37,111 nucleotides of DNA from Candidatus Azobacteroides pseudotrichonymphae genomovar. CFP2 (lineage in GTDB: Bacteria; Bacteroidota; Bacteroidia; Bacteroidales; Azobacteroidaceae). The translations under genes were made by a program, and so were the position numbers. The DNA is taken from NCBI RefSeq assembly GCF_000010645.1, contig NC_011561.1:1-37111 (forward strand), written 5' to 3'. The notes under the pieces are model-generated. The model saw only the letters and a list, made by a program, of their open reading frames with translations, ran no database searches and was not told the origin of the DNA. Positions 8,098 through 16,063 of the stretch are shown piece by piece. The first letter of the stretch is position 1; each line of letters begins with the position of its first letter.

Positions 8098-10752
8098 TTA
8101 AGACAGTTCTTTCGCTAGTTCTTCGTTCTCTAGTTTCATAAACTCTTCAAACGTGTCTATACGGGCCTTGAATGGCATAATTCTCTCTTCTTTGGCAAAG
8201 TTATTAAGTTCTTCGGCTAGACTCGGCATATCCAATACAGTAACAGAGGAGAATTTATTTGTAATGTAACACATGTAATATCTCTGTTCCTCACCAAAAT
8301 GGAAGTCCTTATCTATTACTCCTACAACATAATAATCTGTGCGATTTGAATAAATGGTTCGGGCATCTTCGGGTGAGGACGCAATAACGAGAGGTTTATC
8401 TGCCATTAATTCATCTGATCCTGGAAATTTCTTGTGAAGTAAGTTCATTAAGAAAAGGTAGTCCTTGGCGCCTGGGGAATCAGATATTTTACTATTTGTG
8501 TACTGCCAGTTGTATGCGTGATATACATAGGAGATATCATGTTTTCTTTTATTTGTATCAAATGTTTGCAATACATCCAGGATAAGAATTGCACACTTAG
8601 TTTTTTTATGTTCCCATATATCTAATTGTTTAAGATCTTCTTTTGAAATACAAAGGCCATCCAAGAATTCTTTAGAATACTCCTGTGTACATTCATCATT
8701 GATAGAAGAAATAAGTCTTGATCGTTTAGAAGAACCTTTAATTATCCTATCTTTCTTTGTAATCTGTTCTTGAGTTACATCAGCAGTATTCGCAATTATT
8801 GGTTCAGCTTCTTTTTTCACCCTTAATACACCACCATTTTCGTTAGCGATCAGTTGCTCAATCTCATTTTTTACAGTTTTAACTGCCTCTTCCACTTCCA
8901 TACCTGCATATCCCATGTTGCTAACTCTGTCGCTGACGTCTTTACCTTTATCGTCTTTAGGGAAGAAGATCTTTATGATTTTTGTTTCTTTCCCTGATGG
9001 CTTCCGGTCTAGTAGTTCCGCTACTCTTTCTTTGGCTTTTTTTCTTCCAATTTCGTCATTGTCATAGAGGAAGATGATTTTAGTGTAGCTATTCACTAGT
9101 TTTTTCATTACCTCTTCTGGGAGACTGAAACCTTCACTCATTGGGGCTATTGAATCAAATTTCATAGATAAGAGTACCAATGCATCCTTAGGAGATTTGG
9201 TTACAATGCAGAGCATGTCGTTATTTTTCCCACTTTCTATTAGCTTTTCTAACTCCCTCCAACCAAAGACGAACTTCTTTATATGTCCACGAGCTATGTG
9301 ATTGTATCTTATGTACCTTTTCAGCTTTAGTATATTATAAAGCTGATATATTGTCTCGTCCTCTGAGCATAGGTAAGCTATGCGATGATCTTTTGTTTCC
9401 TTTACATTGTATTTTATTAGCAACTCCTCTGTTACACCCAATTTTCTCCATATCTCCAACATTTCTTTAGAGTATCCATCTATAAGCTCTGGAAGCTTTG
9501 GAGGCTCAAGATCTACGATACTCTCTTTGGTATTAGTACAGTGGGTACTTGCCTTGTGTTCAAAATTTGTTTCCTTAACCACTGAACTCGGGTTGTTATA
9601 TAATATGGCTGATGTTATTTCAAAGTTGTTAATTAAAGAATAATCAAATCTATTATCTGATTGTGTCCATGTATTGCTTGCTTGGAATGTAGAAAAGTCC
9701 AACGAACTGATTGAATGCGATGTTGTAGTATTTTCTCCAGTCATATATATTCCATCAAAATTGAAACCATCTCTGTATGTATCGGAATAATTCCGGCAAT
9801 ATGCATTGTTCTCTGAATTACCACTAAGTTTTACAGGACTAGATAACATGAAAGGAAAAGACTGTGTATCAGTTATCTGAGTCAAACCATAAGTATAAAG
9901 CCCATTATAAACACTATTACATTCTAACATGCGATAAGTTGATAGTTTTGGTTGTTCATACTGTCTTTCAAGTATCCGTATTCCCCCAAGCATCTGTAAG
10001 TTATAGCTAATAGAATTCGCTATGTTCGCCTTCTGATGTACACTCTCTTTTGCTAATACGACATCTTCGTCTGTATTGGCTTTCAAAGGTTCTGTTTGGT
10101 TAGAGATCTTACCGCTTACAACCAACTCGGCTTCGGCTTTTAAATCAGGTGTAAGTTCCTCTATGATCTTTTTCTCTGCCTTCTCTGCCAACAGGATGAA
10201 GCTATAAAAATCTATAAGGGGAATATCCAATTCTTTTGGGACGTATCTGTCTACTGATGCCAGTAGCATGTTATTTTTTATAGATTTATGTGCCTCTTTG
10301 TCCAATTTGCCATATAATTGCTTATACTGACTATACACGCCTGCGAAGATATTAAACATGTTTTTGTCAAAAGGCTTACTGTCATTTTTGTCTCGTATTG
10401 TATAGAGAAGACGAGTTGCAAGTTTAAAATTTAAGTCTATATGATGCCCTATAGGGACGCCTAGTATTTCTAGGATCTTCTTTGTGGCAGCATCTTTATC
10501 ACAATGCTCCATCTTCATAACGAAATCATATACGTTTCCTGTCATTCCAGTAGAGAAACAATGGAAGCGTGCATATTTCGTATCATTAGGAGGGAATACC
10601 TTAAAAGAGGGAACCTTCTCATTTTTAAAAGGGGTTAATGCATCATATTTATATTTTTGATTCTTAACTGCGTTCAGTTTGACCCTATAGTATTTGAGAA
10701 TCGCCACAAGTGTGTCAGATGACTCAAATCGGATATTATTATGTTTTTTCAT
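8098..10752 (-). CDS. plasmid/phage-type primase-like protein, CHC2-like + Toprim
   Basis: 884 residues from the ATG at 10752, which has AAGGAG about ten bases upstream. The frame extends 11 codons further but overlaps the previous gene. Residues ~30-100 follow the CHC2 zinc-finger layout of DnaG (L-T-P-F-K-N-E-K-V-P-S-F-K-V, then F-H-C-F-S-T-G-M-T-G-N-V-Y-D-F-V), but most Cys/His ligands are gone. Residues ~510-620 are a Toprim fold: I-V-T-K-S-P-K-D-A-L, L-Y-D-N-D-E-I-G and F-P-K-D-D-K-G-K-D. The Lys in place of the first Glu is common in Bacteroidota mobile-element primases. The Ser/Asn-rich middle and the last ~220 residues are unassigned. Expected role is priming plasmid replication. Confidence 0.75.
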   Translation of the reverse strand: MKKHNNIRFESSDTLVAILKYYRVKLNAVKNQKYKYDALTPFKNEKVPSFKVFPPNDTKYARFHCFSTGMTGNVYDFVMKMEHCDKDAATKKILEILGVPIGHHIDLNFKLATRLLYTIRDKNDSKPFDKNMFNIFAGVYSQYKQLYGKLDKEAHKSIKNNMLLASVDRYVPKELDIPLIDFYSFILLAEKAEKKIIEELTPDLKAEAELVVSGKISNQTEPLKANTDEDVVLAKESVHQKANIANSISYNLQMLGGIRILERQYEQPKLSTYRMLECNSVYNGLYTYGLTQITDTQSFPFMLSSPVKLSGNSENNAYCRNYSDTYRDGFNFDGIYMTGENTTTSHSISSLDFSTFQASNTWTQSDNRFDYSLINNFEITSAILYNNPSSVVKETNFEHKASTHCTNTKESIVDLEPPKLPELIDGYSKEMLEIWRKLGVTEELLIKYNVKETKDHRIAYLCSEDETIYQLYNILKLKRYIRYNHIARGHIKKFVFGWRELEKLIESGKNNDMLCIVTKSPKDALVLLSMKFDSIAPMSEGFSLPEEVMKKLVNSYTKIIFLYDNDEIGRKKAKERVAELLDRKPSGKETKIIKIFFPKDDKGKDVSDRVSNMGYAGMEVEEAVKTVKNEIEQLIANENGGVLRVKKEAEPIIANTADVTQEQITKKDRIIKGSSKRSRLISSINDECTQEYSKEFLDGLCISKEDLKQLDIWEHKKTKCAILILDVLQTFDTNKRKHDISYVYHAYNWQYTNSKISDSPGAKDYLFLMNLLHKKFPGSDELMADKPLVIASSPEDARTIYSNRTDYYVVGVIDKDFHFGEEQRYYMCYITNKFSSVTVLDMPSLAEELNNFAKEERIMPFKARIDTFEEFMKLENEELAKELS

Positions 10753-10753
10753 C

Positions 10754-11117
10754 TTAAAACTCCTTATTCTGCGTTTGACTTTCATCTCCCACCAATATTT
10801 CTCTGATTTTCTTCATGGCATCATCTTTATCGCATTGCTCAATCCACCTAACAAAATCAATTGTGGTTCCCGTGTTCATTCGAAGTATAGCAGTAGTAGT
10901 AGTAGTAGGCCCATTTGGCATTTTCACTTCCATTGGAATTTTCACTTTCATGAGAATATACCATAAAGGAAGGATCAGTCTCCTTCTTAAAGGGTGATAA
11001 GGCTTTGTATTTCGCTTTGGATTCACTTCCAAGCTTTATTAATTCGTTTTTATAATACTTGAGAACTGCCACAAGTGTGGCAAGTGTCTCAAATTTGATA
11101 GAATTATGTTTTTTCAT
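10754..11117 (-). pseudogene. frameshifted CHC2-like domain gene
   Basis: The ATG at 11117 has GGAGG upstream and lies one base past the previous stop (TAG-t-ATG). The protein begins MKKHNSIKFETLATLVAVLK, closely matching the primase N-terminus, and continues through S-P-F-K-K-E-T-D-P-S-F-M-V. Near 10865-10866 the frame fails at GGGAACCACAAT. Removing one C gives H-G-N-T-I-D-F-V, matching T-G-N-V-Y-D-F-V of the intact paralog, and the frame then runs to TAA at 10754, about 120 residues in all. A TAC trinucleotide run encodes five Tyr in the same place. The next gene starts one base after the stop. Confidence 0.75.
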
Positions 11118-11118
11118 A

Positions 11119-11895
11119 CTAAACCTCCGTATTATGCGGTTGACTGCTGTTATCTTCTTTAACAGCACCTCTTTCAATGAAAGCGAGTAGTTCTTTATCT
11201 TCTAAAGACATAGGATTGAAGAAAAAACCATCATCATAATAAGGATTACCCCTTTGAATAATATGAATTCTACGAATACTACGAATTCTTATCTGCTTAG
11301 CTATATACTCAGATTTGACATCTTTGTCTATTCCTAAAATTTCTCGTAGCTCTTCTCCAAGTTCTTTTGTTGCTGGTATAGAACCGTACCGGTGCATATG
11401 TTTATGATATCTTTCAATGAAATCAATGGCAATCCCACTATCTACAATCTTATCTCTCTTTCTGTGTGTGTATGAGAAGATGGCCCACTTTGCCCATGTT
11501 GTAGGATAATAATCACTTGCATCTGGTGGATACACAATTAGAGAATATTTCTCATCATCATATACTGGTTCAGTAGTTTTACAAGTAGGGTCCTCTGGGT
11601 CGATTAGATGTACGAAAGGGATATGAGATGCTAAAAGTTCTCCTTCGATAGTAGTTCCCACATCAGCACCAAAACGATTCATCACTTTGACTAGGGCTTC
11701 TGTTTCGTAGAATGCTTGTACGTGGGCGTGTAATCTAATAATCTCATCACGTACTGCATCACTTGGAGATGCTACTATAGCATTGTCACACAGCTCCAAC
11801 ATTTTACATGTCATCTCATATGTGCTGATGTCATTTACTAGGGTTTGCTTCCCATTAATGTTTTCTGCTGTTTGTTTTTTTAAAAAATTGTTCAT
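11119..11895 (-). CDS. hypothetical protein, 258 residues, first gene of the primase operon
   Basis: First of three tightly packed minus-strand genes, with the next ATG one base past its TAG. No signal peptide. It has a helical N-terminal half (D-I-S-T-Y-E-M-T-C-K-M-L), a middle rich in Pro, Tyr and Asp (residues ~105-135), and a basic segment (R-I-R-S-I-R-R-I-H). The end is disordered and acidic. I do not recognise the family. The operon position suggests a replication-associated role, but nothing in the sequence proves it. Confidence 0.65.
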   Translation of the reverse strand: MNNFLKKQTAENINGKQTLVNDISTYEMTCKMLELCDNAIVASPSDAVRDEIIRLHAHVQAFYETEALVKVMNRFGADVGTTIEGELLASHIPFVHLIDPEDPTCKTTEPVYDDEKYSLIVYPPDASDYYPTTWAKWAIFSYTHRKRDKIVDSGIAIDFIERYHKHMHRYGSIPATKELGEELREILGIDKDVKSEYIAKQIRIRSIRRIHIIQRGNPYYDDGFFFNPMSLEDKELLAFIERGAVKEDNSSQPHNTEV

Positions 11896-11946
11896 AATTT
11901 CAATTTTTTATGTGTTTAACATATTGATTTCTGTCAATGCACAGAT

Positions 11947-11978
11947 GAAAACTATTGTAAGCTCTTATACAAAACAAA
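11947..11978 (-). promoter_or_regulatory. Bacteroidota-type promoter for the primase operon
   Basis: On the minus strand TTTG (11978-11975), a 20-base spacer and TAGTTTTC (11954-11947) match the TTTG / TAnnTTTG form at all but the last base. It lies about 50 bases before the ATG at 11895. Confidence 0.55.
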
Positions 11979-12092
11979 GTTCTGTCTGTGCTTGTTTACG
12001 TAAGTTTGTAGTGTACTTTTAGCTGTCCATAACGACAGCATACGAATAGCGACTACGCTATTCACAATTTGATTAAAAAAATGAATAAAATG

Positions 12093-12124
12093 TTTGGTGC
12101 GTGGATATAGTTTTCTTATATTTG
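12093..12124 (+). promoter_or_regulatory. consensus Bacteroidota promoter
   Basis: TTTG at 12093-12096, a 20-base spacer, and TATATTTG at 12117-12124 form an exact match to the TTTG / TAnnTTTG promoter. No coding frame follows before the terminator at 12156-12189. Confidence 0.65.
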
Positions 12125-12130
12125 CACCAT

Positions 12131-12189
12131 TAAAGATTTATATAATAAATGCGTAGGAATAGAGTTCTAAACTCTATTCCTTTTTTTTT
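12131..12189 (+). ncRNA. candidate short RNA of about 60 bases
   Basis: A transcript starting about seven bases past the -7 box would run to the strong terminator and be only about 60 bases long. It carries no useful ORF. It could be a regulatory or copy-control RNA, or a truncated relic. Expression cannot be judged from sequence. Confidence 0.4.
12156..12189 (+). terminator. strong intrinsic terminator
   Basis: A perfect 11-bp stem GGAATAGAGTT / AACTCTATTCC with a CTA loop (12156-12180) is followed by nine T. Confidence 0.85.
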
Positions 12190-12447
12190 ATTACCGCAAG
12201 ATCAGCGATAACCGTTTGATGATAACGGCCTGATTCTCAGTCAAAATTACACATTCCATACTAAAGTAAAAAACAAAATATGCACTCAATAATTTAACTT
12301 ATTGATATTCAACGTTATTTAATTTAATTTAGTTATTTTATTGATGCCCGTAACGGCTCTCCAGCCTGTTGTTGCTCATAACAACTGCTTAGTTTATATT
12401 TTAAACTATGTGTTTAAAGGAAGAAAAGAGAATGCTTGTCTCACGTT

Positions 12448-12475
12448 ACATCTACATCCACATCTACATCTACAT
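12448..12475. repeat. 6-bp microsatellite (ACATCT-type)
   Basis: Imperfect tandem ACATCT / ACATCC units. It lies in non-coding DNA and has no evident function. Confidence 0.6.
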
Positions 12476-12627
12476 TTCTATAGATACCGTTTGCTGAAAT
12501 GAAAGTAGGATAGTTGTCTTATTGCTGTTCTTGAGATGCATGGAATAGTCGTGAGTATTAACACGACCGCAAGTTATGCAAATGCTAGAAGCAGAGCTAC
12601 TTCTTGCTCAATTTATTGAATTGTGGA

Positions 12628-12676
12628 GAAGAAGTCTACACGAAGAAGTCTACACGAAGAAGTCTACACGAAGAGT
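12628..12676. repeat. 14-bp tandem repeat, 3.5 copies
   Basis: GAAGAAGTCTACAC repeats at 12628, 12642 and 12656, followed by a partial copy. The copies are identical, so the expansion is recent. The repeat sits in the 5' part of a doubtful frame (12623-12895). Confidence 0.8.
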
Positions 12677-12910
12677 CAGTTATGCAGTGAACACTGGTCA
12701 GTAATGATGTTCTCGTCTGTCTTATCAAATGGGATTACAACACCCATGTTACACAATGGGATGGGACATGATATAATTTTGAACGAGATAGAAGGATTGT
12801 CGATATCTGTATCTACTAGCATCGCTTTTGTTAGGGTTTTGCCAGAAATAAACCTATGGAAAGCAGTAACTGCAAAAAAAAACTGTTTGCTATAATTTTT
12901 TTTTCTCCCT

Positions 12911-12941
12911 TTAAACTATATAGTTAAACCATATAGTTTAA
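12911..12941. promoter_or_regulatory. inverted repeat, operator-like
   Basis: TTAAACTATAT (12911-12921) and ATATAGTTTAA (12931-12941) are perfect 11-bp inverted arms around nine bases. There is no poly-T tail, so it is more likely a protein-binding site than a terminator. Which gene it serves is unclear. Confidence 0.4.
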
Positions 12942-13478
12942 CATATAGAATATAATAACATATTCGAAATATGCAAATTAAAATGATAAAAGTTTCATGC
13001 TTTTTTTTTACAGGCATGTAGATTAACTCATACCATTTTTTTTTGTTCTTATTTGTCTTAAGAGTAAGACATGAGTATACTCTTTCACCCGGCTTTTATA
13101 GGTCACCTCTATTGATTATCTTTGTCTTGCTAAAGACAATAAGATTATGCTTGAGAAGGGATTCTACTTTGAACACGGCTATCCAATTATCACAGAAAAA
13201 GCTCTGCATCCACGTAGTTATCGAAACAGACGTTGCAGTAATCAGCCAGAACTCGTGTAGAGTATATGAACAAGAGGTTTTTGGTATGCCAGAAAGGACA
13301 TTATCCTTAAGCAGATGGAATTACGGGCGGAAACTAAAGGCTAAAGCTAGACTGGCTGAGGAATAAGAATGCAGAGAGAGAGAGAGAAAGAGTTCTATAT
13401 GCCACTTTTCAGCCCTTTTTCTAAAAAAGCATATTTTATCATTCGCGTATATAATCAATTGACACCGGCCTTTTTACT

Positions 13479-14165
13479 ATGAGATGCATTTTCCAAAGGG
13501 GATTTCTCAAACAGTTTGGGATAACTAAACACCACTACGATAACTTCATTTTGCCAATGTCACACAAGGTGGCTTTTAGGCTTGTGAGTAAAAGGAGAGA
13601 AGTTAGACCTGGACACAAAATGGGAATTCTTTATGTAGTTAAAATGACTTATAAACACAATGACAGGTACCATAATCCGGTAGTTAGAGAGTGGCCTCGC
13701 ATAAATAATGAACATTCTGATGGTAAGGGAAAAATTTCTGGTGTTAGGATCTGGATTAGGAAAGCTTTCGCCCCATATCCATCCTGTATGCATGGAGGAA
13801 CTCATTATAACCACGTTCTTCCTGGGTGCAAAGATTATCGTGATTTTAAACCTGAAGGTTATTTTAATAATAATTACGAAATAATGGATCAGTGGTTTTT
13901 GGATGCAATTAGGGATACTGCCATGAGAAATAATATTTCAGAAAAAACTTGTTTCAAAGTTCATGAGATATACACGACCGTTGTACGTAATTGTTTTATT
14001 TCGGGAACTGTTGAGAACGAAATATTTCATTCGACCCAGTTATCCAAGAAGATTTCCTATTACTGTTTAGATTTTTATGACAAGAAGTATTTCTGCGAAA
14101 GATTTAGAAGAGAAAAATTTTGCAGATGGAGGATTAATGAAAAGAAAATAAAAATGGATGTATAG
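13479..14165 (+). CDS. hypothetical protein, 228 residues
   Basis: No signal peptide. Rich in Cys, Tyr, Phe, Arg and Lys, with a central C-M-H-G-G-T-H-Y segment near residue 108 and a Cys/Arg-rich, very basic C-terminus. An alternative ATG at 13557 (MSHKVAFRL) would remove 26 residues. I do not recognise it. It precedes the small membrane protein gene by ~75 bases on the same strand. The basic tail and the His/Cys could suit nucleic-acid or metal binding, but that is a guess. Confidence 0.5.
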   Translation: MRCIFQRGFLKQFGITKHHYDNFILPMSHKVAFRLVSKRREVRPGHKMGILYVVKMTYKHNDRYHNPVVREWPRINNEHSDGKGKISGVRIWIRKAFAPYPSCMHGGTHYNHVLPGCKDYRDFKPEGYFNNNYEIMDQWFLDAIRDTAMRNNISEKTCFKVHEIYTTVVRNCFISGTVENEIFHSTQLSKKISYYCLDFYDKKYFCERFRREKFCRWRINEKKIKMDV

Positions 14166-14239
14166 CTTACTCTGATACACTGGATGATCATTAGAGGGAA
14201 CCAATTCTTTTAATTATTTTTATTCGAAAATAGACAATC

Positions 14240-14590
14240 ATGAAGTTTGAAGATTTCAACCTGCGTAACATATACCTATGGATAGTCAAGCTTATTCTTT
14301 GGCTCTACCTGTTCCGTTTCGCCTATAAAATTGTGTATTATATTGCAGAATTATGTGGATTAAGTTATGATTATTGGGATAGGAATTTGGGTGTTTGCGA
14401 ATGGGATAGTATGCACATATACAGAGATGGCAGCATTCTTTATGCTTTGGATCGGAATGGTTGGGCAACCAACATGGCCCTGCTCATTTCAGCATGTCTT
14501 GCAACATTCATGCTCCACGGGCTAAACCATTACTGCAAATGGGACAGGATCTCCAAACTGTTTAAAAGAAAGTCAGATAATAAGGGATAA
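14240..14590 (+). CDS. two-helix small membrane protein, paralog of 18439-18795
   Basis: 116 residues. One hydrophobic helix lies at ~12-35 and a second at ~80-97, ending in a basic tail (WDRISKLFKRK). It aligns with the 18439 gene over L-F-R-x-x-Y-x-x-V-Y-x-I-A-x-L, then a short Cys/Trp region, a second helix, and a W-D / K-W cluster before a Lys-rich end. Function unknown. Both copies sit at the borders of the coiled-coil gene cluster, which suggests a functional link. Confidence 0.65.
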   Translation: MKFEDFNLRNIYLWIVKLILWLYLFRFAYKIVYYIAELCGLSYDYWDRNLGVCEWDSMHIYRDGSILYALDRNGWATNMALLISACLATFMLHGLNHYCKWDRISKLFKRKSDNKG

Positions 14591-15254
14591 ACTCAATTTG
14601 ACGCATTTTAAGGCATCTTACAGCGATTATCTTCTTTGAGTAATTAAACCCTACATTCAAATAACGATCGTTCGTTACAGGTCAAAATTAGGCTATTATA
14701 CGATGTGTACTATTTTGAGTGTTTGGGGTTTGAGTTGTGAGAATTTGAAAGGCTCGGATTAGTTCGGAATACCCTACTGTAGATCTCATTGTTTTTTGTT
14801 CATTAAGCATGATGTTTTGTGTATTTGGAATTGGTTACAACCTGGACAGAGCCGTGATATCTCTTAGGCTTTGTTTTCACTTGAATAAACCAATAATATA
14901 GGTATGGAGTATAGTTATACGGATTTTTATCTGTTTTTGGTTAAGCTGGGTTGGCTCATCTATTGGGCTTAGATGATGAACAATTTTAGAGAGTCCCTTC
15001 AGGTCGAAATGAGGTTTTAGACTTCTTAACGCTCATAAATTGTACCTCACAGCTATTCATTCTAGGTTCCGGTGTGTTCTAAGTTAATTCTGATGCCCTT
15101 TTTGCTATTGCATACATGCACCTTTTATGCATGGAATAAGCTCAAACAATATTATGATATAACATGCGTTACAGGAACTATTGCTTAGTTTTATGTGTGA
15201 TAAAACCAGCATATAGAGCTGTTTTATCATTTTTATTTGTACTCTCTTTCTTAG
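14591..15254. other. non-coding stretch between convergent genes
   Basis: About 660 bases with no supported ORF. It ends in the terminator at 15198-15240. I see no clear promoter or repeat inside it. It may be a long untranslated tail or gene debris. Confidence 0.5.
15198..15240 (+). terminator. intrinsic terminator
   Basis: TGATAAAAC-CAGC pairs with GCTG-TTTTATCA (12 bp with one bulged base) across an ATATAGA loop, followed by a T-rich tail. It separates the plus-strand genes from the convergent gene at 15255-15911. Confidence 0.65.
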
Positions 15255-15911
15255 TTATTCCCCAGGTGGTGATTTTACTTCACTGTCTTCATCACTAGGT
15301 TCTGGTTCTATTTCTTCTTGACTATCTTCACTTGTAGGGTAATATGGAAGATTATTTGTTTTACTAAAAAAAGTATCTGTTTTGTTATTGCATATATTCC
15401 ATAATTCGCCATTAGTATTTTCCATCTGATAATCATATTTATTATCATCATCTACCAAATTGTTATATTCGCGAATCTTGTCGCAAAGACGATCCATATA
15501 GATCAAGTTTTTGAGTTTTGGATTTTCTTCTAGTTTGCATTCAACAGCCAATTTTCTTTTGTTAATTTCATTGCCAATTTGACCGCGTGCTTTGTCTCTG
15601 TAGGATAGATTATCTATCCTGTTGCGAATATCCTTTATCTCGTCATTTCGATAAGCAATTTCGCCTTTGTCAATCTTCCAAATAATATTATCCATATCAT
15701 TTATCAGGGAATTTCTTTTCGATATACATTCTTCCCATAAGTCGATTAATCTTTGTGCTTCCGCTTCTAAGCTAACTACTTCATCCTGTAGTTTACTAGC
15801 AATACTATAAAGACTTGGATGACTATTTTTAGAAGGAGTAGTGCTCCTGGGGGCTTTTGGAAAAGCAGAGAAAGTAAACAGAGATAAGAGTAACAGGATT
15901 TTGTATTTCAT
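15255..15911 (-). CDS. exported coiled-coil protein, single-module member of the repeat family
   Basis: 218 residues. Signal peptide MKYKILLLLSLFTFSAFPKA is followed by a linker. Residues ~43-180 form one copy of the module also found five times in the 16064-18391 protein. The core LINDMDNIIWKIDKGEI is followed by an N-D-E-I-K-D-I-R-N-R-I block, then K-x-E-E-N-P-K-L-x-x-L-I-Y-M-D. The tail is acidic and Pro-rich (E-P-E-P-S-D-E-D), probably unfolded. All-helical with heptad-like spacing. Located in periplasm, outer membrane or outside; function unknown. It lies about 150 bases downstream of the larger paralog. Confidence 0.7.
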   Translation of the reverse strand: MKYKILLLLSLFTFSAFPKAPRSTTPSKNSHPSLYSIASKLQDEVVSLEAEAQRLIDLWEECISKRNSLINDMDNIIWKIDKGEIAYRNDEIKDIRNRIDNLSYRDKARGQIGNEINKRKLAVECKLEENPKLKNLIYMDRLCDKIREYNNLVDDDNKYDYQMENTNGELWNICNNKTDTFFSKTNNLPYYPTSEDSQEEIEPEPSDEDSEVKSPPGE

Positions 15912-16063
15912 AGAACGTTTTACTTATTTCAAACGAAGATATAACAAATACTGAAAGGAAAGTTCAAGCAAAGCAATTGATGACTACTTTAGTTAGTCTA
16001 GAACTATAATGCAAACATGTCAATCATCGATGGGTGTTTATTACGGAAGCTTGTAGCATAAGA

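Larger units (their letters stand above)
11979..13478. other. long stretch without a convincing gene
   Basis: About 1.5 kb holding the promoter/terminator pair, the two microsatellites and the inverted repeat listed separately, and a GA-dinucleotide run at 13376-13386. Two frames (12623-12895 and 13043-13366, plus strand) are open but show no recognisable family, no promoter and odd composition. They may be gene remnants. Confidence 0.5.

Noticed and set aside
12623..12895. Open plus-strand frame of 90 codons
   Set aside because: It begins in the 14-bp tandem repeat and has no recognisable family, signal peptide or promoter. It may be a remnant but is not supported as a gene.
13043..13366. 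Open plus-strand frame of 107 codons
   Set aside because: Composition is mixed and no domain or upstream signal is seen. Left as possible debris.
13376..13400. GA-dinucleotide run
   Set aside because: Low-complexity DNA with no coding or structural context.
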